NCBI GenBank assembly: GCA_028702435.1
Contig: JAQVOX010000003.1
Location: 1-47,758, forward strand
Source of the DNA: Desulfotomaculaceae bacterium
GTDB taxonomy: Bacteria > Bacillota > Desulfotomaculia > Desulfotomaculales > Pelotomaculaceae
Length of the DNA stretch: 47,758 nt
Direction of reading: 5' to 3'
Shown: positions 38,897-47,758 of the stretch, piece after piece
Numbering within the stretch: the first letter of the stretch is position 1
Layout of the letters: each line of letters starts with the position of its first letter
Notes under the pieces: model-generated
The model's database searches: none
Seen by the model: only the letters and a program-made list of their open reading frames with translations
Told to the model about the DNA's origin: nothing
Program-made: the position numbers and the translations under genes

Positions 38897-39676
38897 GTGA
38901 TTAAAGCAATTACCATTCTACCTGGGCTGGATAAAGGCGGTGAAAGGGAAAGATTTGATCAATTAAATTTAAAGGCAGGTGAAACGGTCTCTATCGTCGG
39001 TCCAACAGGAAGTGGAAAAACCGCTTTCATTTCCGATATTGAGCTACTGGCCCAGGGAGACACCTCAACCAGGCGCCGGATTCTAATCAATGGAGAATTG
39101 CCTGGAGACGAAATACGATATAATCCCGCCTCCAAACCAATTGCCATGATCACCCAGAATACAAAATGTTTTACAGATTTAAGCACCGAGGAATTTTTAC
39201 AACTTCATGCCCGTGCCCGAAAGATTGAAGACGGCAGAATAATTACGGACACCATTGATCTGGCAAATAAATTCACCGGTGAAAAAATTAGAAAGGAAAC
39301 CAGAGTCACTGTTCTTTCCGGTGGGCAAACCAGGTCCTTATTAATCGCTGATGCTATTTTAATTGGCGCAGCCCCGGTTATTATGCTGGATGAAATTGAA
39401 AATGCCGGCATTTTTAAACAGGAAGTTGTTGAGATCATTAAAAGCACATCAAAAATAATTATATTTGTCACCCATGATCCGGTAATTGCCCTTCTGACAA
39501 AAAAGCGAATTATTATGGAAAATGGCGCGGTAATAAAAGTCCTCACCCAAAACGAATTCGAGACCCGGGCTGCTAAAAATCTCCTGGAACTGGATAAGCG
39601 GGTCGGAATTATCAGAGAAAAGTTAAGGGCGGGACAAGAAATTACTAGTGAAATACTTCAAGCCAGCTTAGCCTAA
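38897..39676 (+). CDS. Soluble ABC-type ATPase
   Basis: Walker A 'GPTGSGKT', signature 'LSGGQTRSLLIADA', Walker B 'PVIMLDEIE', H-loop 'VTHD'; no adjacent permease. Confidence 0.88.
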   Translation: MIKAITILPGLDKGGERERFDQLNLKAGETVSIVGPTGSGKTAFISDIELLAQGDTSTRRRILINGELPGDEIRYNPASKPIAMITQNTKCFTDLSTEEFLQLHARARKIEDGRIITDTIDLANKFTGEKIRKETRVTVLSGGQTRSLLIADAILIGAAPVIMLDEIENAGIFKQEVVEIIKSTSKIIIFVTHDPVIALLTKKRIIMENGAVIKVLTQNEFETRAAKNLLELDKRVGIIREKLRAGQEITSEILQASLA

Positions 39677-39703
39677 TTAATAATAACGAGGCGGTGAAAA
39701 TTA

Positions 39704-40414
39704 TTGAAGCTTTTGGTCATAGCCGGCCCGCCATCAGCCGGCAAAACAGCTCTTACCAAACAAATTGTCAAAAGATTTAAAGATGAGCTGCGAATTGCCT
39801 TTTTGAAGATCGACGTGGTCAAAGCCTATGAGGATGTTGAGCTAAGCAAAGAATTTCAGATCATGACCAGGAAGATTTATTCCGGCGACCTGTGCCCTGA
39901 CCACGCAGGGGTAATGGTCCTTGGTGATGCTGTAGAGTGGGCGGAAAGCAATTCTGCCGACCTGTTTATTGTTGAAAGCGCCGGCCTATGCCTGCGCTGC
40001 TCACCTTATTTAAACCAGGGCCTGGGTGTTGTTGTTTTAAGTTCCATTTCCGGAATCCACGCTCCCGAGAAGATGGGGGCTATGGTCAGCCTGGCCGATA
40101 TTGTCATGGTCACCAAAATAGACCTGGTTAGCCAGGCTGAGCGGGAAGTCCTGATTCAAAAAATAAGAGAGGTTCACCCGCACGTGACCCTGATGGAGAC
40201 AAACGCCCTGCAGGGCACTTCACTGCAACGCCTTTACGGGCTCATCAGCAACTCGGAAGACATTGACATAGCTCACCTTAGCCTGAAGGGAAATCCACCA
40301 ATAGGAACCTGTACAATTTGTGTCGGCAAGAAAGAGGTTGGCTGGAAACACCACTTTGGGGTTGTAAAAAAACTTGACGGTCAAATCGCCGACTATATGT
40401 ACCGGGGTGAATGA
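39704..40414 (+). CDS. HypB/G3E-like P-loop GTPase
   Basis: 'VIAGPPSAGKTALTKQIV', 'FIVESAGLCLRCSP', 'VMVTKIDLV', C-terminal 'CTICVGKKEVGWKHHFG' possible metal site. Confidence 0.85.
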   Translation: MKLLVIAGPPSAGKTALTKQIVKRFKDELRIAFLKIDVVKAYEDVELSKEFQIMTRKIYSGDLCPDHAGVMVLGDAVEWAESNSADLFIVESAGLCLRCSPYLNQGLGVVVLSSISGIHAPEKMGAMVSLADIVMVTKIDLVSQAEREVLIQKIREVHPHVTLMETNALQGTSLQRLYGLISNSEDIDIAHLSLKGNPPIGTCTICVGKKEVGWKHHFGVVKKLDGQIADYMYRGE

Positions 40415-41070
40415 ATATGCAATCAATACAATACTGGCTTCCCCCGGGAAAAAACTGCGGACTTTGTGGTGAAATGAATTGCAAGAGCTTTATCCGCATG
40501 GTTAATAACGGGCAAAAAGTTTATACAGACTGCCCCTTTTATCAGAAAAAAAACTGCAGTCAGGAAATAAGTCCGGCGCATGAGGCAATTTATACAGGCC
40601 GCGATATTTTAGGCCATCAGTATGATTTTGTTCTGAGACCTTTGCCGGGTGAAGTTTCAGCCCGGAAAATAGTCCTGCCCTTTCGAAGCGATATGGTCGA
40701 AAAAATGAAAATAGCAAAAGGCGACTATGTCCTGGGGCGTCCGATGGGAGCAGGGTGCCCAATCCCTCATGTGCTTCAGGTAATTGAGGCCGAGGTGGTT
40801 ACCGGGCTGCTTTACACCTGGGTAGTAGGCCCTGCTCATTCAAGGGATAACAAGGAAACCAAGGATGTAATAGCATATCACATGATCGGTTTTGAAGGCA
40901 TTGCTACTGAAATAAATAAAGAACCTACGCCGGGTTCCCGCGCAACCTTTCTACCGGGCTTCTGTATGATGGACTTAAACCACACCGGACTGGTTAACAT
41001 GGTTTTAAAGAAGAGTAATGGCCTACATGTCCGGATTGAAGATATCCGTATTCTCGCAGCCACAGATTAA
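40411..41070 (+). CDS. (Fe-S)-binding protein with N-terminal 4Fe-4S (PF04060-like) motif
   Basis: 'LPPGKNCGLCGEMNCKSFIRMVNNGQKVYTDCPFY' CxxCx4C...C pattern; overlaps GTPase gene by 4 nt. Confidence 0.82.
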   Translation: MNMQSIQYWLPPGKNCGLCGEMNCKSFIRMVNNGQKVYTDCPFYQKKNCSQEISPAHEAIYTGRDILGHQYDFVLRPLPGEVSARKIVLPFRSDMVEKMKIAKGDYVLGRPMGAGCPIPHVLQVIEAEVVTGLLYTWVVGPAHSRDNKETKDVIAYHMIGFEGIATEINKEPTPGSRATFLPGFCMMDLNHTGLVNMVLKKSNGLHVRIEDIRILAATD

Positions 41071-41168
41071 ATGAATGAGGGGGAAGCTGAAGAAGAATAT
41101 TTTAGGTTCCCCCTTCTCTTTTCGCAAACTTTATATTTTTAAATCAATGCTGATATTGCTGTATGTTT

Positions 41169-42593
41169 TCAGTGAATATTTTTTAATGCAGGTAATTCCT
41201 GTTCAAGTACACTTTCCAGAACTATTTCAGGCAATGTTTGTAACCCCTCCCTAGCCAGTTGCTGCTCTTCGTGAGAAAAACCTGCATAATCCACATCTAA
41301 TAACCAGGCCAGGTCTCGATCGATGCAGACAAGATCCTTCCGGCTGATTTGGGCCAAGTCGGCCCTGCCTAGGGCATAAGCGGCTAGCTTCATTTCTTCC
41401 ACACAGGACTTGAGAAATTTAGCCAGGTGCTGCGCTCCTTTATCAATATTTAAGTTTTCCTTAAACTTGCCCAGGTAGAGGACAGTCTGTGGGGCAGGCT
41501 CAAGGGGCAAAGCTTTGTTCATCTGGGTCTGTAGCATCGCGATCAGCGCAATTGAGCCTATATATACCGCATTCGCCCCAAGCGCCAGGGCCTTGAGAAA
41601 GTGTCCGGGACTGACCAGGCCACCAGCGGCAATAACACTGGTATGGTCTTTAACCCCTAATTTATTTAGATGCTTGATCGTTCTGGATAAGGCATGCAAG
41701 GTCGGCAGTCCCACATCATCCTGTAGTATGGCCGGCCCGCCGTGAGTGCCCGCCTCCGCGCCATCAACCACAATGTAATCCACCCCTGCCTCCACCGCGA
41801 TGTCCAGCTCTTTTTCCAGGTAATGGGTAGCAGCGAACTTGAGCCCTACAGGTACCCCGTATTCCTTACGTAACCTTTCCACTAGCCTGATAAAGTCTCT
41901 GGCGCTGTTTACGTCGGTCAATCGTGAATGAATAACTGCATTTTCACCCGGCTTCAGGCGCATAGCCTTGCGGAAGTCCGGCCCGATCTGGTGAGATTCC
42001 GTCCCCATTGGCGCAGAGGCCTGGGCTCCTTGTCCGAGCTGTATTTCAATGGCGTCAAGGCGGCTTAGCTGCTCTGGTGTATTCATCCAGCCGCCCCGGT
42101 TATACTGGCCGATGAAATATTTTGCCTCTTTTCTTTCCTCTTCAATTAAAGCCGCTTCACCGGAATTTGTGGCCGTTCCAGCCATAGACGCCCCCCGGGC
42201 CAGCGCTATTTTGGCTTTTAGGCTCAACGCTCCCCCGTAGGACATGCCACTAATGAGTACCGGTATCTCCAGGTGCAGTGGTTTTTGCGCCTCCGGCCCA
42301 ATAGTGACCCCGGTCTGGATTTGCACCCCATCCTGGGTGGGCATCCGGAAAAGATGGACGGGGTTAAAAAGAAGCTTTTCCCAGGGGGAAAGGACTACCG
42401 GGCTTCCCAAAGGACGCTCAATAGGCTTTCCCGACTCTGCTCTCATTCCCGCCTCAATTATATTTCTGAAACCAATCTTTTGAGTAATAGGAAACATAGA
42501 ATACATATTTTCAGTATACGGGTCCTGTAGCATACGGCTCATCATGCTGTCGGACATGGTATTGGTAATTTTGCGAGTTAGCCAGGCAAACAA
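41169..42593 (-). CDS. FMN-binding glutamate synthase family protein
   Basis: 'LEIPVLISGMSYGGALSLKAKIALARGASMAGTATNSGEA', 'KYFIGQYNRGGW', 'YIVVDGAEAGTHGGPAIL', 'VIAAGGLVSPGHFLKALALGANAVYIGS'. Confidence 0.93.
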   Translation of the reverse strand: MFAWLTRKITNTMSDSMMSRMLQDPYTENMYSMFPITQKIGFRNIIEAGMRAESGKPIERPLGSPVVLSPWEKLLFNPVHLFRMPTQDGVQIQTGVTIGPEAQKPLHLEIPVLISGMSYGGALSLKAKIALARGASMAGTATNSGEAALIEEERKEAKYFIGQYNRGGWMNTPEQLSRLDAIEIQLGQGAQASAPMGTESHQIGPDFRKAMRLKPGENAVIHSRLTDVNSARDFIRLVERLRKEYGVPVGLKFAATHYLEKELDIAVEAGVDYIVVDGAEAGTHGGPAILQDDVGLPTLHALSRTIKHLNKLGVKDHTSVIAAGGLVSPGHFLKALALGANAVYIGSIALIAMLQTQMNKALPLEPAPQTVLYLGKFKENLNIDKGAQHLAKFLKSCVEEMKLAAYALGRADLAQISRKDLVCIDRDLAWLLDVDYAGFSHEEQQLAREGLQTLPEIVLESVLEQELPALKNIH

Positions 42594-42642
42594 AATCAGT
42601 CACCTGCCCTTTGGGTTATTTTGAATCACGTCAATAAAATTA

Positions 42643-42921
42643 TTAAGCTTTTAGTTCAGGCTGTCGCACTAGTTTTTGCTCCCAGCTGATAATGGCGCTT
42701 TCAATGGCTTGCTGCCCGGCCACCGGCGTTTTGTACCAGTCCCGCTGGTGCATACTGTGAAATATTTTGGTGTGTAAGTTTTCTTCTTCCTCGTGATAAC
42801 CATGTAAAGTTTCCCTTAAATGGCTATTGGCTGATTCTCTTTCAGCCAACATATAGGAGTCAATAAGCTGCTTTTGCATCTGCAGCGCGTCTGTGATCAT
42901 GTCCCTGTCATCAAGTTCCAC
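42643..42921 (-). CDS. Spore coat protein (CotF-like)
   Basis: 'DRDMITDALQMQKQLIDSYMLAERESANSHLRETL' CotF-like helix pattern. Confidence 0.65.
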   Translation of the reverse strand: MELDDRDMITDALQMQKQLIDSYMLAERESANSHLRETLHGYHEEEENLHTKIFHSMHQRDWYKTPVAGQQAIESAIISWEQKLVRQPELKA

Positions 42922-42942
42922 TACTTCATCTCCTTTCCTAAA

Positions 42943-43149
42943 TCAATAAGTTTTGCCACTTAAACTGCGCATTTGTTCAATTAACCCGTCCAGGTGGCCC
43001 TGGTGAGCTCTTGTGCTCTCCTGGAAAATCTTTTTCAATTCTGCATCCTGGCAATTCTCAGCGTAGAACATAGATTTCTTTACCGCCAGTTCTTCAACCC
43101 CTAGTAATTCTTCAAGCTGAAGCAATTCCATTTGAGTTAGCTGCTCCAT
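42943..43149 (-). CDS. Small helical protein, possibly spore-coat-associated
   Basis: 68 aa, helical ferritin/CotF-like pattern, immediately upstream of the CotF-like gene. Confidence 0.5.
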   Translation of the reverse strand: MEQLTQMELLQLEELLGVEELAVKKSMFYAENCQDAELKKIFQESTRAHQGHLDGLIEQMRSLSGKTY

Positions 43150-43285
43150 TTTTCCACCTCCTGCAACTTTTTTTTTATTTTCTCCGGGCCTCCTATTTAT
43201 TATTCTTTTGGATATTTATCAGCACCTGAGAAAATAATGTTTGTATACCCGATCGGGCAATATCGTATGAAGGGGTTGTCACCAG

Positions 43286-44018
43286 ATGCACATCAGTGAC
43301 CGACCTGAAAATATTTACATGAACGCTGTTAGTATGGCCGGGGATTTAAGCACAATCATAGAAGCTTTGCTGAAAGGCCTGGAAAATCAGGTGGTATATC
43401 AGGATTGGCTTAACAAAATTAAAGAGTCCGTGAGCCAAACAAAGCAGTCACTGACCCCGGATCTAGTTCAGAGCACCGGGTCTATTCACCCTTTGCAGCC
43501 CTCAATGACCTGGTACCAGCAGATGCCATAACAGCTCTTGACACCGGTGAATTTAACCACTGGTTTGACCTGGGCTTTATGGGGGAACGTCAAGAAATCT
43601 TACTTTCCCAGCAAGTGGCGGAGTATCGGCTGTGGTCTTCCTGCCGCATCGGGGCAAAATTTACCTGCCCGGCAAAACGGTGATGGCTATTGTGGGCGAT
43701 GGTGGATTAATATCATCAATAAGTGAGATTCTCACCTGCGTGCGCTACCACCTGGCCATCACCATTATTGTAGTCAAAAACGGTGTTTACAGTATAGAAA
43801 AAAACAAAATGTTATCCGAGGGTTTTACCCCTTCCGGGCATGAATTAACGACACCTGATTTTGTCCAGTTGGCCAAGTCATGCGGTATAGAAGGGTTCCC
43901 GATCAGGAACCCGGCAGATATTAGGGGCGCCGTCCGGCTTGCTCTCAAATCCGAAAAACCCGCGCTGTTAGAGGTACTTTGCGCTGATATTGAGTTGCCC
44001 AGGCGCCCAATATCCTAA
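43286..44018 (+). pseudogene. Thiamine-pyrophosphate-dependent enzyme (acetolactate synthase-like), truncated and frameshifted
   Basis: Frames together give middle-domain tail 'VSMAGDLSTIIEALLKGLE', 'ALNDLVPADAITALDTGEFNHWFDLGFM', 'SKWRSIGCGLPAA', 'GKTVMAIVGDGGLISSISEILTCVRYHLAITIIVVKNGVYSIEKNKM' (TPP motif GDG...N). Confidence 0.85.
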
Positions 44019-45133
44019 TGCGATAAGTAAAGACCATCGTCCGCATGCGCCTGGCGGGCAGTGTCATAAGTCGGGATATAGTCCACTCTCTGCTCTACCG
44101 GCATCGTTTCTTGATCACGAATTGACTTCAGTATTTGAAATATAGTGTAAGTATCGCCATATTCCAGCTCAGGGGTAACGGAGATCGGCTCGTGGCCGGT
44201 TACAGCCTGATATAAATTTAGAAGTTCATTATAGTAGCCCCGCTGCGGCCGGTAAGCTATTTGTTCGCACTTTCCGTCATTGTAGGCGACATTTATCGTG
44301 CCGCAATCCCTCTCCTCTAAAAAAATCATTCCTCTAGTCCCAAATATTCGCAGACCTACCATTGGCCTTTGCATTTCCTTGCCACTGCAGTAAAAAGAAA
44401 AATGACCGATTAAACCGCTTTTAAAAAGCATATTCACACAAATTATCGAGTAGGGCGCAAAATCATATTCTTGGGGACGACCAAAACCCTGGACCCTTTC
44501 GATAGCGCCAAAGATATGTCTTAAGGCAGCGATATCATGGACGCCGGTATCCAGGATGGCGCCTCCGGAGAATTCCGGGTGTTGGCGCCACTTTGTGGAT
44601 GGAAACTTATTGGCGGTCATGTCCCCGGGAAAATTCACCACCCTGTTTTGCAAAAAGTATAAAATATCACCAATTCTTTTTTCCCTGATGTAGTCTCTGA
44701 TGATATTAGTTTCTTCATTGTACCGGTAATTTTCCGCAATCATGATCGATACATTATATTTTTCGGGTAATTCCATAGCCGCTTTAGCTTCTGCCAAGGT
44801 TGAGGCCAATGGTTTTTCACATATGATCCATTTTCGTGTGCCTGCTACCAGCGAAGCAACATCCCTCGTAATCTTATAATTTAGCTCAATCGGGACCATA
44901 ATATCAATGACATCAAGATCGTCTCGCATTACCATGTTCCGATACTCTGAATAATCTTTTTGCTGGGCAAGGTTCAGTTTTTTTACCCAGTAATTGGCCT
45001 TTGCAGGGTCCAGGTCGCAAACGGCAGCTATTTCAAATTTATCCGAAAGCTCCTGGTAGGCAGGATGATGCAATCTTTCAAAAGCCATTCCCGCCCCAAT
45101 AATTCCGACCCTTAACTTTTTCACCTCAGTCAC
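44015..45133 (-). CDS. Gfo/Idh/MocA family oxidoreductase
   Basis: 'LRVGIIGAGMAFERLHHPAYQ', 'WIICEKPLASTLAEAKA', 'GAILDTGVHDIAALRHIFG'. Confidence 0.94.
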   Translation of the reverse strand: MTEVKKLRVGIIGAGMAFERLHHPAYQELSDKFEIAAVCDLDPAKANYWVKKLNLAQQKDYSEYRNMVMRDDLDVIDIMVPIELNYKITRDVASLVAGTRKWIICEKPLASTLAEAKAAMELPEKYNVSIMIAENYRYNEETNIIRDYIREKRIGDILYFLQNRVVNFPGDMTANKFPSTKWRQHPEFSGGAILDTGVHDIAALRHIFGAIERVQGFGRPQEYDFAPYSIICVNMLFKSGLIGHFSFYCSGKEMQRPMVGLRIFGTRGMIFLEERDCGTINVAYNDGKCEQIAYRPQRGYYNELLNLYQAVTGHEPISVTPELEYGDTYTIFQILKSIRDQETMPVEQRVDYIPTYDTARQAHADDGLYLSH

Positions 45134-45198
45134 CCCTTTTTTTATTATTGTTTCCGCTAAACCAGATCATATTTATTAATCTTTTAGGGGGAATTTGT

Positions 45199-46485
45199 AT
45201 GAAAAATAACTTCTGGCTTACCGTGGCTGCCCTTTCAGGCGTACCATTTATCATGGTTTTAGGTAATTCGATGCTTATCCCGGTTTTGCCCGACATTAAA
45301 AATGCCTTAAATCTGACAGCAATGGATGTTAGCTTACTAATAACCCTATTTTCCTTGCCAGCCGGCATAATTATCCCTATAGCCGGCTTTTTATCCGACC
45401 GTTTCGGCAGAAAAATAGTCATTATTCCCGCCATGATTATTTACGGCTTGGGGGGCCTGATTGCCGCCTTCGTCTCAATATTTTTAAAGCAGCACGTCTT
45501 TACGGTCATCCTGGCCGGTAGGGTGTTGCAGGGAATTGGGGCTGCAGGGACAGCGCCCATTGCTATGGCCTTATGCAGCGACCTTTTTCAGGGGAACGAA
45601 CGCAGCCGCTCTTTAGGAATTATTGAGTCCTCCAATGGCCTAGGCAAGGTAATCAGCCCTATACTTGGCGCCGCCATCGGCTTGATTACCTGGTATGCCG
45701 CCTTTATTTTCTTTCCTGTAATTGTCGTTCCCGTTGTTATTGGGATGTGGCTACTGGTTAAAGAACCGCAGATGAACCGTACGCAGCAAAAGGTGTCCGA
45801 GTATCTAAAATCTGTGATTAGTATTTTTAAGAGTAAGACAGGCTTGTTACTGTCCTCTTATCTAGCCGGCGCAGTTGTTTTAATGGTCCTTTTCGGGGTG
45901 TTATTCTACCTTTCGGAATACTTGGAGCAGCAGTTTGGCCTGGAAGGTGTAAATAAAGGTCTTGTCCTGGCTATCCCGGTGCTGTTTATGAGCGTCACCT
46001 CCTTTGCCACCGGCTTTATCATTAAAAAGAAGAAAACCCTGATGAAATCCCTGGTAGTGACCGGTCTGGTGATCATGACTGCTGCACTCGCTTTCCTACC
46101 CCTGGCGGGAGGTGTCATCATCTACTTCGCGGCGATATCTATAATCGGCATTGGCACCGGCCTGGCCCTGCCCTGCCTGAACAACTTGATTACCAGCGCT
46201 GCCTCTATAGAAGAGCGCGGCATGGTCACCTCACTATACGGTAGCGTAAGGTTTTTTGGCGTGGCTTTTGGTCCACCTCTTTATGGTTATTTGATGGCGA
46301 AAAGTACCGACCTGATGTTCTGGAGCTCAGCCGCGCTTGCCCTGTTTTCTGCCATAATTGCCCTTATCTTCATTAAAGCTCAAGGTAGCGGAGAAACCCG
46401 GGAGCAGGGCACCGGAGAGACAAAAAAGCAGCCCAGGAAAGCTTTCAGGCTAATCCCAGTTCCGGCTAAAAAGCCTGAAAGCTAA
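45199..46485 (+). CDS. MFS transporter
   Basis: About 12 TM; 'GFLSDRFGRKIVIIPAMIIYGLGGL', 'LAGRVLQGIGAAGTAPIAMALCSDLF'; ATG 45199 after AGGGGGAA. Confidence 0.92.
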   Translation: MKNNFWLTVAALSGVPFIMVLGNSMLIPVLPDIKNALNLTAMDVSLLITLFSLPAGIIIPIAGFLSDRFGRKIVIIPAMIIYGLGGLIAAFVSIFLKQHVFTVILAGRVLQGIGAAGTAPIAMALCSDLFQGNERSRSLGIIESSNGLGKVISPILGAAIGLITWYAAFIFFPVIVVPVVIGMWLLVKEPQMNRTQQKVSEYLKSVISIFKSKTGLLLSSYLAGAVVLMVLFGVLFYLSEYLEQQFGLEGVNKGLVLAIPVLFMSVTSFATGFIIKKKKTLMKSLVVTGLVIMTAALAFLPLAGGVIIYFAAISIIGIGTGLALPCLNNLITSAASIEERGMVTSLYGSVRFFGVAFGPPLYGYLMAKSTDLMFWSSAALALFSAIIALIFIKAQGSGETREQGTGETKKQPRKAFRLIPVPAKKPES

Positions 46486-46712
46486 AACCTTCTGAGACAC
46501 AGCCATGAACGAATGCCTGTCATACCGGCAGCAGCTAAAAAACGCAATCCCTCCGCAGCACGGCTCACATTGCCCTGGTTAATATAGGCGGTATCTTTAT
46601 ACACATTAAAGAATACTATGTGATAAGAGGCCTGCCTCCGCCATTATGCAAATTGGTAGGCAGCGGGTATTAATCAGGGAGGCTGTCAAAGCGGCCGGAG
46701 AGGAGTGTCAGA

Positions 46713-47513
46713 ATGGGAGCGCAGCCGGTTAATAACAAATGGATGGAGTTTATGCAATTTCCCATCAAAGGGCGCAGTCAAAAGCCACGCCATAAAGGTC
46801 TGACCATGATCCTGGATAAGGGCCTAGGAGTGGAGGAAACAAGAGGTTTACTGCAGACAGCGGGCGCCTATATCGACATGATTAAGCTGGGCTTCGGTAC
46901 ATCCGCCCTGTACCCGCAAAAAGTACTCAATGACAAGATCAATCTGATAAGAGACCATGGCATAGATGTCTATCCCGGAGGAACATTTTTAGAAATAGCC
47001 CTATTGCAGCATAAGCTTAAAGAATTTTTATCCATGGCTCGAACCCTAGGATATACAGCTATCGAAGTTTCGGACGGCACGGTTGGCATTTCTCCGGAGG
47101 TGAGAGCAAACGCAGTGGCCCAAGCTGCAGAATCTGGGTTTAAAGTCCTCACTGAAATCGGGAAGAAAAACCCCATGGACCGGGTACCTGTCGAAAAAAC
47201 AGTAGAACAAATATATGCCGACATGAAAAACGGCGCCTACAAGATAGTCGTTGAGGGGCGGGAATCCGGCAGAGATACCGGGCTTTACGACCGGGAGGGA
47301 CACCTGGCTAGGGAGCATGTAACTCTAATGCTGTCTGCCGTGGATAAGCCGGACCGGCTAATCTGGGAGGCGCCACTGAAAGAGCAGCAGGAGGAATTGA
47401 TCTTAGACTTCGGCCCCGACGTGAATATGGGCAATATCCCGCCTTTTGAAGTTATCGCTCTGGAAGCACTGCGCGTTGGTCTGCGGGGTGACACCTTAAG
47501 ATCGGTATTATAG
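46713..47513 (+). CDS. Phosphosulfolactate synthase (ComA-like)
   Basis: 'KGLTMILDKGLGVEETRGLLQTAGAYIDMIKLGFGTSALYP', 'VYPGGTFLEIAL', 'IEVSDGTVGIS', 'VEGRESGRDTGLYD', 'PDVNMGNIPPFEVIALEALR'. Confidence 0.92.
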   Translation: MGAQPVNNKWMEFMQFPIKGRSQKPRHKGLTMILDKGLGVEETRGLLQTAGAYIDMIKLGFGTSALYPQKVLNDKINLIRDHGIDVYPGGTFLEIALLQHKLKEFLSMARTLGYTAIEVSDGTVGISPEVRANAVAQAAESGFKVLTEIGKKNPMDRVPVEKTVEQIYADMKNGAYKIVVEGRESGRDTGLYDREGHLAREHVTLMLSAVDKPDRLIWEAPLKEQQEELILDFGPDVNMGNIPPFEVIALEALRVGLRGDTLRSVL

Positions 47514-47758
47514 ATAAAAAAACCGTGGCACTAAGATAATAAAGCCCGCGACACTTTTTTTAATTCTACGAAGATGTCTTTTAACTAACTCCTGTTATAT
47601 TTTCCTCGCTGTTTAGGTCAAATAACAATTATCAATAAATGAATCACTTGACTGCTATATATAGCCTCTCACGGTGACAAACTCTAATCTAAAGCGGCAC
47701 AACATAACATACAATCATAACAAAGTGTACTATGCTTCCGGACATGATAAAAAGGTGA

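Noticed and set aside
45126-45434. 102-aa minus-strand ORF overlapping the MFS gene start
   Set aside because: Antisense to the MFS N terminus; no domain resemblance

Overview
This is a chromosomal window that looks like a spore-forming, anaerobic Firmicute (Peptococcaceae/Desulfotomaculum-like by gene content; taxonomy is inference). Most of it is recognisable. It contains addB-addA, a PhoP/PhoR-like two-component pair, a PgeF-like laccase-domain protein, a beta-CASP MBL protein, a LysM/BsuPI protein, an Fe/Mn SOD, a selenium/sulfur-handling trio (DUF3343, cysteine desulfurase-like, YedF), a class A PBP and an enoyl-CoA hydratase. It also has a MazG-like protein, a DRTGG/CBS-HATPase/DRTGG/PHP cassette, YchF, archaeal-type FBP aldolase/phosphatase, tRNA-Ala(CGC), a GalT-like protein, an FMN glutamate-synthase-like protein, spore-coat-like proteins, an MFS transporter and a ComA-like phosphosulfolactate synthase. 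The best candidates for something undescribed are: (i) a three-gene cassette at 38897-41070 (soluble ABC ATPase, HypB/G3E-like GTPase, 4Fe-4S protein), which looks like a metallocofactor maturation module; (ii) a self-contained transcription unit at 8301-8482 (promoter, RBS, 29-aa peptide, terminator) missed by the ORF track; (iii) a 35-aa Cys-rich hydrophobic peptide followed by a perfect 28-bp palindrome at 17617-17790. There are also several gene relics: IS110 transposase fragments between the response regulator and kinase genes, a broken arsM, a HepT-like toxin fragment, and a multiply frameshifted TPP-enzyme gene. All calls come from reading the sequence and supplied translations; no database searches were run.
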